Shown here piece after piece: positions 46,724 to 54,648 of a stretch of 64,000 nt of DNA (its first letter is position 1; every line of letters begins with the position of its first letter). The DNA is from Rhizobiales bacterium Y(2018) (lineage in GTDB: Bacteria > Pseudomonadota > Alphaproteobacteria > Rhizobiales > Aestuariivirgaceae): the NCBI GenBank assembly GCA_005502925.1, contig SCPD01000011.1, forward strand, positions 124,001 through 188,000. The letters are read 5' to 3'. The notes below the pieces were generated by a model. The model saw only the letters and a list, made by a program, of their open reading frames with translations, ran no database searches and was not told where the DNA came from. A program made the position numbers and the translations under genes.

Positions 46724-47514
46724 TGCCCCGCCGCCGCGGCTTTGTCGGCGAGGATTTCGGCTTCGCGACACATGCAGATCACGCTGGCCGGCCAGTCGGG
46801 ATCATAGCCGCGGGCGGCGGCGAGCTTCTGGAAAGCCAGGCGCTTACCCTCGCCCCACACGATCATCACGGCAGCCTTGGAGTGGCGCGCGATCGTCTCG
46901 ACGCCCACCGTCACACCGTATCGTGGCACCTCCGTGAGGGAGCGGAAATCGGGAAAGGTTTTCATATTGTCGCGCCGCGTCTCCTCGGCCAGTGGGACGA
47001 TACGCGACTGGCTGCCAGGGGCACTGCCTTTCGGATTGAACGCGACATGGCCGTCGCTCGCCCCCGAGGCGAGAATGAAAAGATCGATGCCGCCGGCATT
47101 TGCGATCCGCGCATCATAAGCGGCAGGATCACGTGGATCGGGAAACCATATCTGCGCGGGCGGAATGCGGAAATGATCGGGAAGCCCTTCGTTTAGGACA
47201 CCGACGATCTCATCCTGCGCGAAACGGCGGCAGGAGAAATGGCTCTCCACCGGCACATGATCGAGTCCCGAAGCAGTTTCGGCCAGGTAGTCGTCCATCA
47301 TCACGATGGTCACATGGTTCAGATCTTGAGGCTGCCTCGCGAGCGCCTGGCGCATGGCCTGATAGACCGGTCGTGGCGAACGCCCGCCCGGACACCCCAG
47401 AAGAAATGGCCGGCCGGCCGCTTCTGCCTGGCCGATACGGGTGAGCAGCCGCTCTGCGAAAACGCGCCCCAGGGTCTCAGGCTCCGGGAATATCTGCGGC
47501 GTGATCGCATTCAT
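46720..47514 (-). CDS. NagB-like sugar-phosphate isomerase/deaminase family protein
   Basis: A 264-residue protein from the ATG at 47514 (MNAITPQIFPEPETLGRVFA), with AGGTGAG upstream. The fold is that of glucosamine-6-phosphate deaminase/6-phosphogluconolactonase: LGCPGGRSPRPVYQAM (phosphate loop), VTIVMMDDYLAE (NagB Asp-72 position) and SDGHVAFNPKGS (Asp-141 and His-143 positions). The relay glutamate that normally follows in AFNEP is replaced (AFNPK), so deaminase activity may be altered. It is translationally coupled to a ROK kinase. Family assignment is firm; reaction is not. Confidence 0.75.
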   Translation of the reverse strand: MNAITPQIFPEPETLGRVFAERLLTRIGQAEAAGRPFLLGCPGGRSPRPVYQAMRQALARQPQDLNHVTIVMMDDYLAETASGLDHVPVESHFSCRRFAQDEIVGVLNEGLPDHFRIPPAQIWFPDPRDPAAYDARIANAGGIDLFILASGASDGHVAFNPKGSAPGSQSRIVPLAEETRRDNMKTFPDFRSLTEVPRYGVTVGVETIARHSKAAVMIVWGEGKRLAFQKLAAARGYDPDWPASVICMCREAEILADKAAAAGQ

Positions 47515-47710
47515 GTAAGGCTCACCTCTCGCTATGGATCGCAGGGACGAGACGATATAGATTTTCCGCTCGGCTTTGCCGAGATCAAATCTCCGGTTAC
47601 ATAAACCCTCCAGGCCGCGTCGGCATCGCACATCGCGGTACCCGAAGGTACCTTGCCCGCCCCTCGCAGCCATGCGACGCTGGGTCAATTACCCCCTTTC
47701 GAGTCTCCCG

Positions 47711-50509
47711 ATGGCCGAAGCGAAGAGCACCCGACCTCAGGCCGCGCCGTCAGCCGCATCGCCTTCCAAGATCCTCGTCACCGTGCATGGCATACGCACG
47801 TTCGGGCAATGGCAGGACCGCCTCAGGAAGCTGACCGTCGCGGCCAATCCGGGCATCCTGGTGGAGAATTATGGCTATGGCTATTTCAGCGTCATCGCCT
47901 TCGTCATCCCCCTCTTCCGCTGGCTCGCCGTGCGGTCCTTCAGGAACAATCTCAAGGCGCTGATGAGGGCGCATGAAGGTGCGAGCTTCACCTTCGTGGC
48001 CCATTCCTTCGGTACCCATCTCGTCGCTCACGCATTACGCAGCATGAAACCGGACGAGCGGCCGGATGTCGAACTCATCATCCTGTCCGGCAGCGTCCTC
48101 AGATCGGCCTTCGACTGGGCATCCCTGATGAACCCGGCGCCGGGCAAGCCCGGCATCCGGCGCGTCATCAATGACTGTGGCTTGAATGATTCAGTCCTGA
48201 TCCTGAGCCAGGCCGGCGTCCTGTTCACCGGCATGGCGGGCCGTGTCGGTTTCTATGGCTTCACCGGCGCCGCCCTCGTCAACCGCTTTTTCCCCGGCGG
48301 CCATAGCCATTATTTCATGCCGCCGGGCGATGATCCCGACGTCTTCATGAAGCGCTACTGGGTGCCGGTGCTGGCGGCCGGAGAGGCGGCCCTGCCCGGC
48401 CTGGAAATCCCGGTCGCCGGCACGCTCAAGGGAATCCAATATGCGCTCTACCGGATCGCCGATCCGATCAAGCTCGCGCTTTATGGTCTGCTGGCCTTCA
48501 TCCTGGTCAACTACGCCTATCTCGAGCCCCGCGCCGAGGCGCGCCTCGAGCAGGCACGGCGCGAATATCTCGCCGCCGCCGCGCAGACGGCATCGGACCG
48601 CACTTTGCCCGACGCCTTCGCCACCCTGTCGTCGATCTTCCAGCGTGGCCTTCTCAACTCCGGCAACGACCATGACAATGCTTTGACCTTGGCGCGTTTC
48701 TCGCTCCAGCGCCTGGTGCCGGCAGGCAGCGCGCTTGACGGCATCACCGAAGGCAGCCTCTTCGGCTGGGGCGACTTCAGCTATCTCAAGGCCGGCAGCC
48801 CGCTGCGGGTCGCGATCGAAAATCCACTCGCCGCCATTGGCGACGAGGCCACGCACAAGCTCGTCGCGCTCGACCGCAACTCATCCATCATGTTCATCGA
48901 CGCGCAAACCGGCCGTATCCTGCAGCAGCATCGCGCCGACATGGAAGGCGATGTCAATTCTCCGGTCCTGTTCCAGCGGCTCAAGGACGCGCCGAGCCGT
49001 TATCTCGTGACTTTCGGGACTGAGGCTCCGAACCAAGATGAAGACAATGAATGGGTCTTCAGCCTCGACCTCGCGACAGACACCGTCAGTCTCGCCAAAC
49101 CCGGGCTTACCCCGTCCGAAGACTGTGCTGACTTCGTCGAACTGGTCAATCTCGATCCCGATGATGACGACAGAACACTGTCGCAAGAAGAGCAGCAGCA
49201 AATCGACGCGGAAAAGGAACGCCGCCGGGAGGTAGAGAAGAAATGTCTCATTTCCACTCTACCCGACCAGGCGGCCGTGCGTTTTCTCGCTTTTCCACGC
49301 GCCCGGTCCGAAGCCCTTCTGTGGAAGAGCGAAGCGCGTCCCGCCGCCACTGCGGACGACAGCCTGACCTGTCCGTCGATCCGCCCGAACTTTGCCTTTA
49401 CCTTGCGCACCGACATCGACCGCCTCGATTTCTCGGCTCTCCCGTCCGCCACGGATGAGGTCAGCGCCGATGAGGCGAAGCGCGCCTTTGTCGACCAGAA
49501 TGACTTTGAATGTTTTATCGATTTCATCGGCGCCGGCGGCCGCCACTTCATCGCGACCATGGTCGTTTCCGGACAATGGAATTTCAGCTGGCTGATCTGC
49601 GCGCTGAAGGATGATGTCGCCGCCGAAAAGTGCCGCTTCGCCGGTCTGAATTGGGACGCGCGCTCGAACTTCATTCTCTCGGCGGACAAATCGCGCCTCG
49701 CCATCGCGGCGCGCGGCATGCTGGACATGCCCGCCTGGCTCGAAATGGATCTGAGCAGCATGACCGTGCGCTATCCGGACGTCTGGGCTAACAGCCGGAC
49801 GATCGCCATGGCCTATTCCGGCGAAACCTTGATGACCGTCTCACCGGCGCGCGGGGTGGCCGGTGGAGTCGAGATCTGGGCTTATGGAACCGACGGGACT
49901 CCCACACTGCGGGCCCGGCGCATTCTTGTCGCCCCCGAAGGCCTGGGCCTGGACGAGGAGCAGATGCGTTCCACGGTCGAGCAAACCGCGCTGTTCGAAT
50001 CCGACGGCGCGATCGTGCTGGCGACGCCCTTCCAGCAGTTGTCGGCGCTCACCCTGCAAGACATCTCACCGTTGCCTCGGTGGCTCAGAACAGCGCTGAC
50101 CTGGCTGACATGGCAGGCCAAGGACGAAAGCCTCATCGCCTCGTCATGGAATGTTTCCGAGACGGGTCTCGATCCGAAAGGAACGGTGACCTTCGCCATA
50201 TCTCCCCAACGCAATATCCTGGCGATCGCCAGCGGCACGTCATTGCGCCTGTTTCAAACCTCGGACGGGCGCTTCCTGTCCAACACCATCGATCTTGCCA
50301 CCCTGCCCGGTTGCGCGGGGCCGATCGAAGCTCTCGCCGTTGCGGATGATCTTTCCGTCTCCGCCACGATGGCGGGCTGCATGGCGCATCGCGCATCGCC
50401 GCCAGGGATCGCCGAAACAGAGTCCGTACTCGCCAACCCTGAGGTTTTTCTGGGTGGCGGAACACCCGTCGACCGGCGCCTCCCGGGCGAAAGGCCGCCA
50501 CCCAAATAA
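47711..50509 (+). CDS. Alpha/beta-hydrolase with membrane helix and propeller-like C-terminal domain
   Basis: About 932 residues from the ATG at 47711 (MAEAKSTRPQAAPSAAS); ATG 47672 is possible and neither has a strong ribosome site. Residues about 20-230 are hydrolase-like: KILVTVHGIRTFGQWQDRL, then a nucleophile elbow TFVAHSFGTHLVAHALR (A-H-S-F-G) and ELIILSGSVLRSAFDW. A hydrophobic helix (LALYGLLAFILVNYAYL) is near 258-275. About 600 residues of repeated beta-strand blocks follow, like a WD40/YVTN propeller (HKLVALDRNSSIMFIDAQTG, NILAIASGTSLRLFQTSDG). An acidic insertion is near 480-510. I do not know a characterised homologue. Confidence 0.7.
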   Translation: MAEAKSTRPQAAPSAASPSKILVTVHGIRTFGQWQDRLRKLTVAANPGILVENYGYGYFSVIAFVIPLFRWLAVRSFRNNLKALMRAHEGASFTFVAHSFGTHLVAHALRSMKPDERPDVELIILSGSVLRSAFDWASLMNPAPGKPGIRRVINDCGLNDSVLILSQAGVLFTGMAGRVGFYGFTGAALVNRFFPGGHSHYFMPPGDDPDVFMKRYWVPVLAAGEAALPGLEIPVAGTLKGIQYALYRIADPIKLALYGLLAFILVNYAYLEPRAEARLEQARREYLAAAAQTASDRTLPDAFATLSSIFQRGLLNSGNDHDNALTLARFSLQRLVPAGSALDGITEGSLFGWGDFSYLKAGSPLRVAIENPLAAIGDEATHKLVALDRNSSIMFIDAQTGRILQQHRADMEGDVNSPVLFQRLKDAPSRYLVTFGTEAPNQDEDNEWVFSLDLATDTVSLAKPGLTPSEDCADFVELVNLDPDDDDRTLSQEEQQQIDAEKERRREVEKKCLISTLPDQAAVRFLAFPRARSEALLWKSEARPAATADDSLTCPSIRPNFAFTLRTDIDRLDFSALPSATDEVSADEAKRAFVDQNDFECFIDFIGAGGRHFIATMVVSGQWNFSWLICALKDDVAAEKCRFAGLNWDARSNFILSADKSRLAIAARGMLDMPAWLEMDLSSMTVRYPDVWANSRTIAMAYSGETLMTVSPARGVAGGVEIWAYGTDGTPTLRARRILVAPEGLGLDEEQMRSTVEQTALFESDGAIVLATPFQQLSALTLQDISPLPRWLRTALTWLTWQAKDESLIASSWNVSETGLDPKGTVTFAISPQRNILAIASGTSLRLFQTSDGRFLSNTIDLATLPGCAGPIEALAVADDLSVSATMAGCMAHRASPPGIAETESVLANPEVFLGGGTPVDRRLPGERPPPK

Positions 50510-50539
50510 CTCCTCGATTTCACGCGACGAAGGATTTCC

Positions 50540-51541
50540 ATGTTTCCCCGCTTTGAGCACCGATCCACAAAGCTTTCCGCCGCAAGTCTGGGCGCTCTGC
50601 TTCTCTTGTCTTCGCCAGCGCCTCTCCTGGCCGAGACCCAAGACGCACCACCGGCGCAGATCACTTTCGCCTGGCCGATCGACGGCCCCGTCGAACGCGG
50701 CTTCGGTCAGCCCGACGACAATGGCGGCAGGCTGCAAGGCATCCTTTTTGGCGTGAAGAAGGAAACCACTCTTCGCGCCGCCGCGGACGGGACGGCGCTC
50801 TATGTCGGGCCGTTTCGCAGCTATGGCTCTCTCCTCATTCTCGACCATGGCTGTGGATTGAACAGCATCCTCGCCGGCGCGTCGCGGCTGTCGGCGGCGA
50901 TCGGTCAGAAAGTTCGCCGCGGTGAACCGGTCGGCAGCGCAACCTCGCCTACCCAAAATGGAGTGCAGATCTATTTCGAGCTGCGTCGGAACGGCATTGC
51001 CACCGATCCCGATCTCGTGATGCCGCCGCAGGGCGTCACCACCCCGCGCACCGTGCAATGCACCGACGTGAAGAGTGCTGAGGCGCCCGTCGATCGGCAG
51101 TCCGATCAGCCGGCGGCCGAGACAACACCGGCACTGCCCGAGCCAGCTCCGTCCGCCACCAAGATCGTCTGGACGGGCAAGTGGACATGGCCGGCGCGCG
51201 GTGAAATTCTTCGGGCTTTCAAGGTCGACGGCAATGACGGCATCGACATCGCAGTCCCTGAAGGCACCGACGTCAAGGCGGTCGAGAAAGGCATCGTCAT
51301 CTATGCCGGTGACGGCCTCAAGGACTTCGGCAATACGGTGCTGGTGCGTCACGAGGATGGCTTGGTGACGGTCTATGGTCACCTGAGCGAGATCAAGAAG
51401 AAGCGTGGCGAGAAGGTCCGGCGTGGCGACGTGATCGGCAAGTCCGGAAAGACGGGCGTGGCGCGCCAGCCTCAACTGCATTTCGAGGTGCGTAAGAAGT
51501 CAGCGCCGGTCGATCCGGCGGAGTATTTGCGGGCGCCGTGA
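50540..51541 (+). CDS. Exported double LytM protein, degenerate (NlpD/DipM-like)
   Basis: A 333-residue exported protein; the signal peptide is about 1-31 (LSAASLGALLLLSSPAPLLA). Two LytM/M23 units are visible: residues about 42-170 (weak) and 210-333. In the second, the zinc motif HxxxD reads GNDGIDIAVPEGTDV (His replaced by Asn) and the HxH motif reads QPQLHFEVR (first His replaced by Gln), the pattern of NlpD/EnvC/DipM activators rather than active peptidases. It may activate cell-wall amidases. It lies 30 bases after the hydrolase-propeller gene, in the same direction. Confidence 0.82.
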   Translation: MFPRFEHRSTKLSAASLGALLLLSSPAPLLAETQDAPPAQITFAWPIDGPVERGFGQPDDNGGRLQGILFGVKKETTLRAAADGTALYVGPFRSYGSLLILDHGCGLNSILAGASRLSAAIGQKVRRGEPVGSATSPTQNGVQIYFELRRNGIATDPDLVMPPQGVTTPRTVQCTDVKSAEAPVDRQSDQPAAETTPALPEPAPSATKIVWTGKWTWPARGEILRAFKVDGNDGIDIAVPEGTDVKAVEKGIVIYAGDGLKDFGNTVLVRHEDGLVTVYGHLSEIKKKRGEKVRRGDVIGKSGKTGVARQPQLHFEVRKKSAPVDPAEYLRAP

Positions 51542-51547
51542 TGCGGT

Positions 51548-51859
51548 TCAGTCGGGGCAGCTTCTGGCGACGATCTCGATCTTGAACTGACGCGGTCCGA
51601 CTCGTTGCTCCTTGTCGGGCACATCGACGATGGCGACGTCGACATGGCAAGGGCCGGCCGTCACCCGATAAAGATCGGTCTTGAGACTCTCGATGCGGTC
51701 GATGGGCTGGCTGACATTGAATGCATCGACGACCGAGGGATCATCGAGGATCGCCTGGAGCTCGGCGATGCGCTGATAGTTGGGCGCCAAGGCCGCTTGC
51801 GCGAGCGAGACAGTCGAAAGAACCAGTGCGCCGGCACACAGGAACCGCTTCAGCCACAT
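51548..51859 (-). CDS. Small periplasmic protein of unknown function
   Basis: A 103-residue protein with a signal peptide (CAGALVLSTVSLAQAALA, residues about 7-25). The mature part starts with a predicted helix (YQRIAELQAILDDPSVVDAF) and then a beta-rich segment. It has two Cys (AGPCHVD and SRSCPD-like VARSCPD end) that could form one disulfide. No family is recognised. It is convergent with the LytM gene (6 bases apart) and 101 bases after ssb. Confidence 0.65.
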   Translation of the reverse strand: MWLKRFLCAGALVLSTVSLAQAALAPNYQRIAELQAILDDPSVVDAFNVSQPIDRIESLKTDLYRVTAGPCHVDVAIVDVPDKEQRVGPRQFKIEIVARSCPD

Positions 51860-51960
51860 GGTCTCCCCCGCTACGCTTTCTTGGAACAGCAGCCTTCTAA
51901 GCTGTGGCCCGGGGCAGTTCAGGTCCCGCCCCGGCCATTCTCGTCAAACGGCAACCCGCC

Positions 51961-52458
51961 TCAGAACGGCACTTCGTCGTCGAGATCGCGGGCGAAATTC
52001 TGCTGCGGGCGGGCACCGCCGCCGCTGCGCGGACGCTCCATCGGGCTCGACTGGCCGAAGCTGTCGCCATTACCACCGCCGAAGCCGGCGCTGTCGCCAC
52101 CGCCGCTGCGCCCATCGAGCATGGTGAGCTCGCCGCGATATTGCTGCAGCACAACCTCGGTCGAGTACTTTTCGACGCCGTCCTTATCGGTATATTTACG
52201 CGTCTGCAGCTGGCCCTCGAGATAGACCTTGGCGCCCTTCTTCAGATACTGCTCGGCGACCTTCGCCAGATTCTCGTTGAAGATGACGACGCGGTGCCAC
52301 TCGGTGCGCTCCTTGCGCTCGCCCGACTGCTTGTCCTTCCAGTTCTCCGACGTTGCGATCGAGAGATTGACGATCGGGCGGCCGTCCTGCGTATGACGCA
52401 CCTCCGGATCCTTGCCGAGATTCCCCACCAGAATGACTTTGTTCACCGATCCGGCCAT
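51961..52458 (-). CDS. ssb: Single-stranded DNA-binding protein
   Basis: A 165-residue protein from the ATG at 52458 ([20 protein letters not shown]); 19 codons upstream are open but not SSB-like. The OB fold covers about 5-110 ([40 protein letters not shown]). The Gly-rich linker is followed by the acidic tip DLDDEVPF, which recruits repair and replication partners such as RecG. A GTTC-N7-GTTC SOS box lies 130 bases upstream, between ssb and the divergent ridA gene. Confidence 0.97.
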   Translation of the reverse strand: MAGSVNKVILVGNLGKDPEVRHTQDGRPIVNLSIATSENWKDKQSGERKERTEWHRVVIFNENLAKVAEQYLKKGAKVYLEGQLQTRKYTDKDGVEKYSTEVVLQQYRGELTMLDGRSGGGDSAGFGGGNGDSFGQSSPMERPRSGGGARPQQNFARDLDDEVPF

Positions 52459-52587
52459 ATCCGCTTCTCCTTGCTTTCCGGGCACCACGCGTGGTCGCGC
52501 CACATTCATAAACATCGATCAGGGATGGTGATCTACCAAAGCTCACCCACGATCCACTGCGGATCGTATGTTATCCCCGGGTAATAT

Positions 52588-52602
52588 GTTCTCTTTATGT
52601 TC
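52588..52602. promoter_or_regulatory. LexA (SOS) box GTTC-N7-GTTC between ssb and ridA
   Basis: GTTC TCTTTAT GTTC is an exact match to the alphaproteobacterial LexA half-site repeat GTTC-N7-GTTC. It lies 130 bases before the ssb ATG and 48 bases before the ridA ATG, in the divergent promoter region, and could control either or both. TATAAG at 52616-52621 could be the ridA -10 element, which would place the box at or near -35. LexA control of ssb is known in alphaproteobacteria; the effect on ridA is inference. Confidence 0.75.
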
Positions 52603-52649
52603 CAGAAGCAAGCGCTATAAGGGCTGTCCCGTCGAAATAGGAGATTCCC

Positions 52650-53042
52650 ATGCTGAAGCAGATCGAGACCGATGCCGCCCCGAAGCCCTTCTCCAATTAC
52701 GCCCAGGCGATCGAAGTGGCGCCGGGCGCCCGCCATCTGTTCGTCGCCGGCCAGGTCGGCGCCGATCCGGCGACCGGCAAAATTCCTGAAAGCGCCGAAG
52801 AGCAGCACCGGCTCGCCTGGGCCAATGTGCTGGGTATCTTGAAGGCGGCCGGCATGGACCATCGCGCCATCGTCGACGCGCGGGTCTTCATCACCGATCG
52901 CTCACAGATCGGACTTTACCGGCAGGTACGGGATGAGATTCTGAAGGGCCACAAAGCGGCGGCGACCTTGCTGGTGGTCGCGGGCCTGGCCGATCCCAGG
53001 CTGGTCGTCGAGGTTACCGTCATAGCAGCGGCCCCGGTCTGA
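52650..53042 (+). CDS. RidA/YjgF-family protein (enamine/imine deaminase)
   Basis: A 130-residue protein of the RidA family, which hydrolyses reactive enamine and imine intermediates such as 2-aminoacrylate. Family markers are present: LFVAGQVGADPATGKIPESA (about 30-49), the catalytic Arg in GLADPRLVVEVTVIAA (Arg about 116) and the Glu that follows. The ribosome-binding site AGGAG is 9 bases before the ATG. The gene stands alone, divergent from ssb across a shared SOS-box region. Confidence 0.88.
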   Translation: MLKQIETDAAPKPFSNYAQAIEVAPGARHLFVAGQVGADPATGKIPESAEEQHRLAWANVLGILKAAGMDHRAIVDARVFITDRSQIGLYRQVRDEILKGHKAAATLLVVAGLADPRLVVEVTVIAAAPV

Positions 53043-53078
53043 GTTCGACAGGAGCCGCATCCAAATTCGGGGTGAAGA

Positions 53079-53222
53079 TCAGCCGCGGACGAAGGGCTTG
53101 AACAGAGAGAAGCTCTTCGGCTCGGCGCCGTTCTTCGCAGTTGCAACATTAGCCGGATGCTTCTGATCCTGCATCATGGCCGCGTTGTAAACATTTGAAT
53201 AAGCTTCAAAAATCCAGTTCAT
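53079..53222 (-). CDS. 47-residue protein divergent from a LysR regulator
   Basis: A short frame: it starts MNWIFEAYSNVYNAAMMQDQ and ends FSLFKPFVRG. The ribosome-binding site AAAGGAGATTG is at ideal distance. The sequence is amphipathic rather than membrane-spanning and has no Cys. I do not recognise the family, but codon composition and the ribosome site make it a believable gene. It is divergent from the LysR gene, whose dyad at 53316-53334 lies between them, so it is a natural regulatory target. It converges on ridA. Confidence 0.6.
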   Translation of the reverse strand: MNWIFEAYSNVYNAAMMQDQKHPANVATAKNGAEPKSFSLFKPFVRG

Positions 53223-53315
53223 GATCAATCTCCTTTTTTTGTTCTAGGCAATCTCGGTATGGGTGGAAGATAGTCAATTCGCGCTTGCACCACAAACGGC
53301 ATTATCCTACGCTAT

Positions 53316-53334
53316 CTGTAAGGAAAACTTACAG
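53316..53334. promoter_or_regulatory. LysR-type dyad (T-N11-A) next to the lysR start
   Basis: CTGTAAG-GAAAA-CTTACAG is a perfect 7-base inverted repeat ending 8 bases before the LysR ATG. It contains TAAGGAAAACTTA, which fits the T-N11-A consensus for LysR-family binding sites. Occupancy would block ribosome access or transcription of its own gene, and could activate the divergent 47-residue gene. Confidence 0.6.
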
Positions 53335-53342
53335 GACAGCCC

Positions 53343-54263
53343 ATGGCCCGGCGCCTGCCGTCACTCAACGCCTTGCGCGCCTTCGAGGCCGCCGCCCGGC
53401 ATGAAAGCTTCACCAATGCCGCCGTGGAGCTGTTCGTGACCCATGCGGCGGTGAGCCGGCATATCCGCGAATTGGAGGAATGGCTCGGCACCGACCTCTT
53501 CAACCGCACCGGCCGGGGCGTCGAGCTGACCGATGCCGGCCGCCGCTACGGCGCCCGTCTCACCCCCCTCTTCGACAATATGGCGGAAGCGACAATCGAG
53601 GCCGCGGCCCAGGGCAAGGTGCGCAGCCTCAATGTCTCGGTCGAGCCCTCGATCGCGTCGCGCTGGCTGGTGCCGCGCCTCGGCCGCTTCAACGAGCTTC
53701 ATCCCGATATCGAGCTCAATATCGATCCCGAGAACCGCCTGGTCGACTTCCGCTCCGATAAAGCCGATCTCGGCATCCGCTACGGCCTCGGCCGCTGGCC
53801 CGAAGTCGAGATCCAGAAGCTCATCTCGGATGTCGAGATCTTCCCGGTCTGCAGCCCGCGCCTCCTCAAAGGCCCGCTCAGCCCCGGCGATCTCGCCGAC
53901 TACAATCTCTTGCATGAGAGCCGTAAGCAATATTGGACCGACTGGCTGCACGCGGCCGGCATCAAGGGCGTAGAGGACTGGCGCGGCACCGTCTTCCAGG
54001 GCCATCTCGCCATCGAGGCGGCGGAAGCGGGCCAGGGCTTCGCGCTCGGCGACATGATCCTGTGCACCGACGCCATGGCGGCGGGCCGGCTGGTGCGCCC
54101 CTTCGCCCTCGACATCAAAGATCATGGCGGCTACTTCATCGTACGCGCCAAAGGGTCTAAGGAATCAGCCCCGGCGCGCGCCTTCCGCGAGTGGCTGCAG
54201 GCCGAAATGGCCGAAACCCAGCGGAAGTTCGCGAGCATCAAGAGCGCGTCCACGAAGAAATAG
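53343..54263 (+). CDS. LysR-family transcriptional regulator (GcvA-like)
   Basis: A 306-residue regulator. The winged-helix DNA-binding domain covers residues 6-64 (LPSLNALRAFEAAARHESFT, AAVELFVTHAAVSRHIRELE). The PBP2-type effector domain follows (VSVEPSIASRWLVPRLGRF near 100), with RSDKADLGIRYGLGRWP typical of the GcvA subgroup, which senses glycine or other small molecules in characterised cases. Its inducer is unknown. It is followed after 7 bases by the YkgJ-type gene and then the HisD homologue, likely one transcript. Confidence 0.9.
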   Translation: MARRLPSLNALRAFEAAARHESFTNAAVELFVTHAAVSRHIRELEEWLGTDLFNRTGRGVELTDAGRRYGARLTPLFDNMAEATIEAAAQGKVRSLNVSVEPSIASRWLVPRLGRFNELHPDIELNIDPENRLVDFRSDKADLGIRYGLGRWPEVEIQKLISDVEIFPVCSPRLLKGPLSPGDLADYNLLHESRKQYWTDWLHAAGIKGVEDWRGTVFQGHLAIEAAEAGQGFALGDMILCTDAMAAGRLVRPFALDIKDHGGYFIVRAKGSKESAPARAFREWLQAEMAETQRKFASIKSASTKK

Positions 54264-54270
54264 GCCACCT

Positions 54271-54648
54271 ATGCCCAGAAAGAAATATGACTGCCTGAAG
54301 TGCCCCGGCTATTGCTGCTCCTATCCGGTCGTCGAGGTGAAGGACCGTGATGCGGCGCGCATCGCCAAACATTTCGACCTCCCCTTGAAGGATGCCGAGA
54401 AGAAATACTTCAAGTCCGCTTATGGCTATAAGCGCGTGATGCGGCGCAAGAAGGATAAGTTCTTCGGCCGCATCTGCCAGTTCTTCGACACCGAGGCCCG
54501 CCGCTGCACCATCTATGAAGCCCGTCCCTGGGCCTGCCGCGACTATCCCGGCAAGGACAATTGCGGCTATTGGGACTTCCTCGCCTTCGAGCGCAACGCC
54601 CAGGAAGACGACACCTACGTGTCGACGACGTTCCACAACGAAAGATGA
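54271..54648 (+). CDS. YkgJ-family Cys-cluster protein
   Basis: A 125-residue protein from the ATG at 54271 (MPRKKYDCLKCPGYCCSYPV). The Cys cluster C-x2-C-x3-CC (residues 8-16), then CQFFDTEARRCTIYEARPWACRDYP (about 70-94) and CGYWDF match the YkgJ/CxxCxxCC zinc- or iron-chelating family of unknown function. It overlaps the HisD homologue by four bases (ATGA), so the two proteins are probably made together; the Cys protein might help metal loading, which is inference. Confidence 0.85.
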   Translation: MPRKKYDCLKCPGYCCSYPVVEVKDRDAARIAKHFDLPLKDAEKKYFKSAYGYKRVMRRKKDKFFGRICQFFDTEARRCTIYEARPWACRDYPGKDNCGYWDFLAFERNAQEDDTYVSTTFHNER

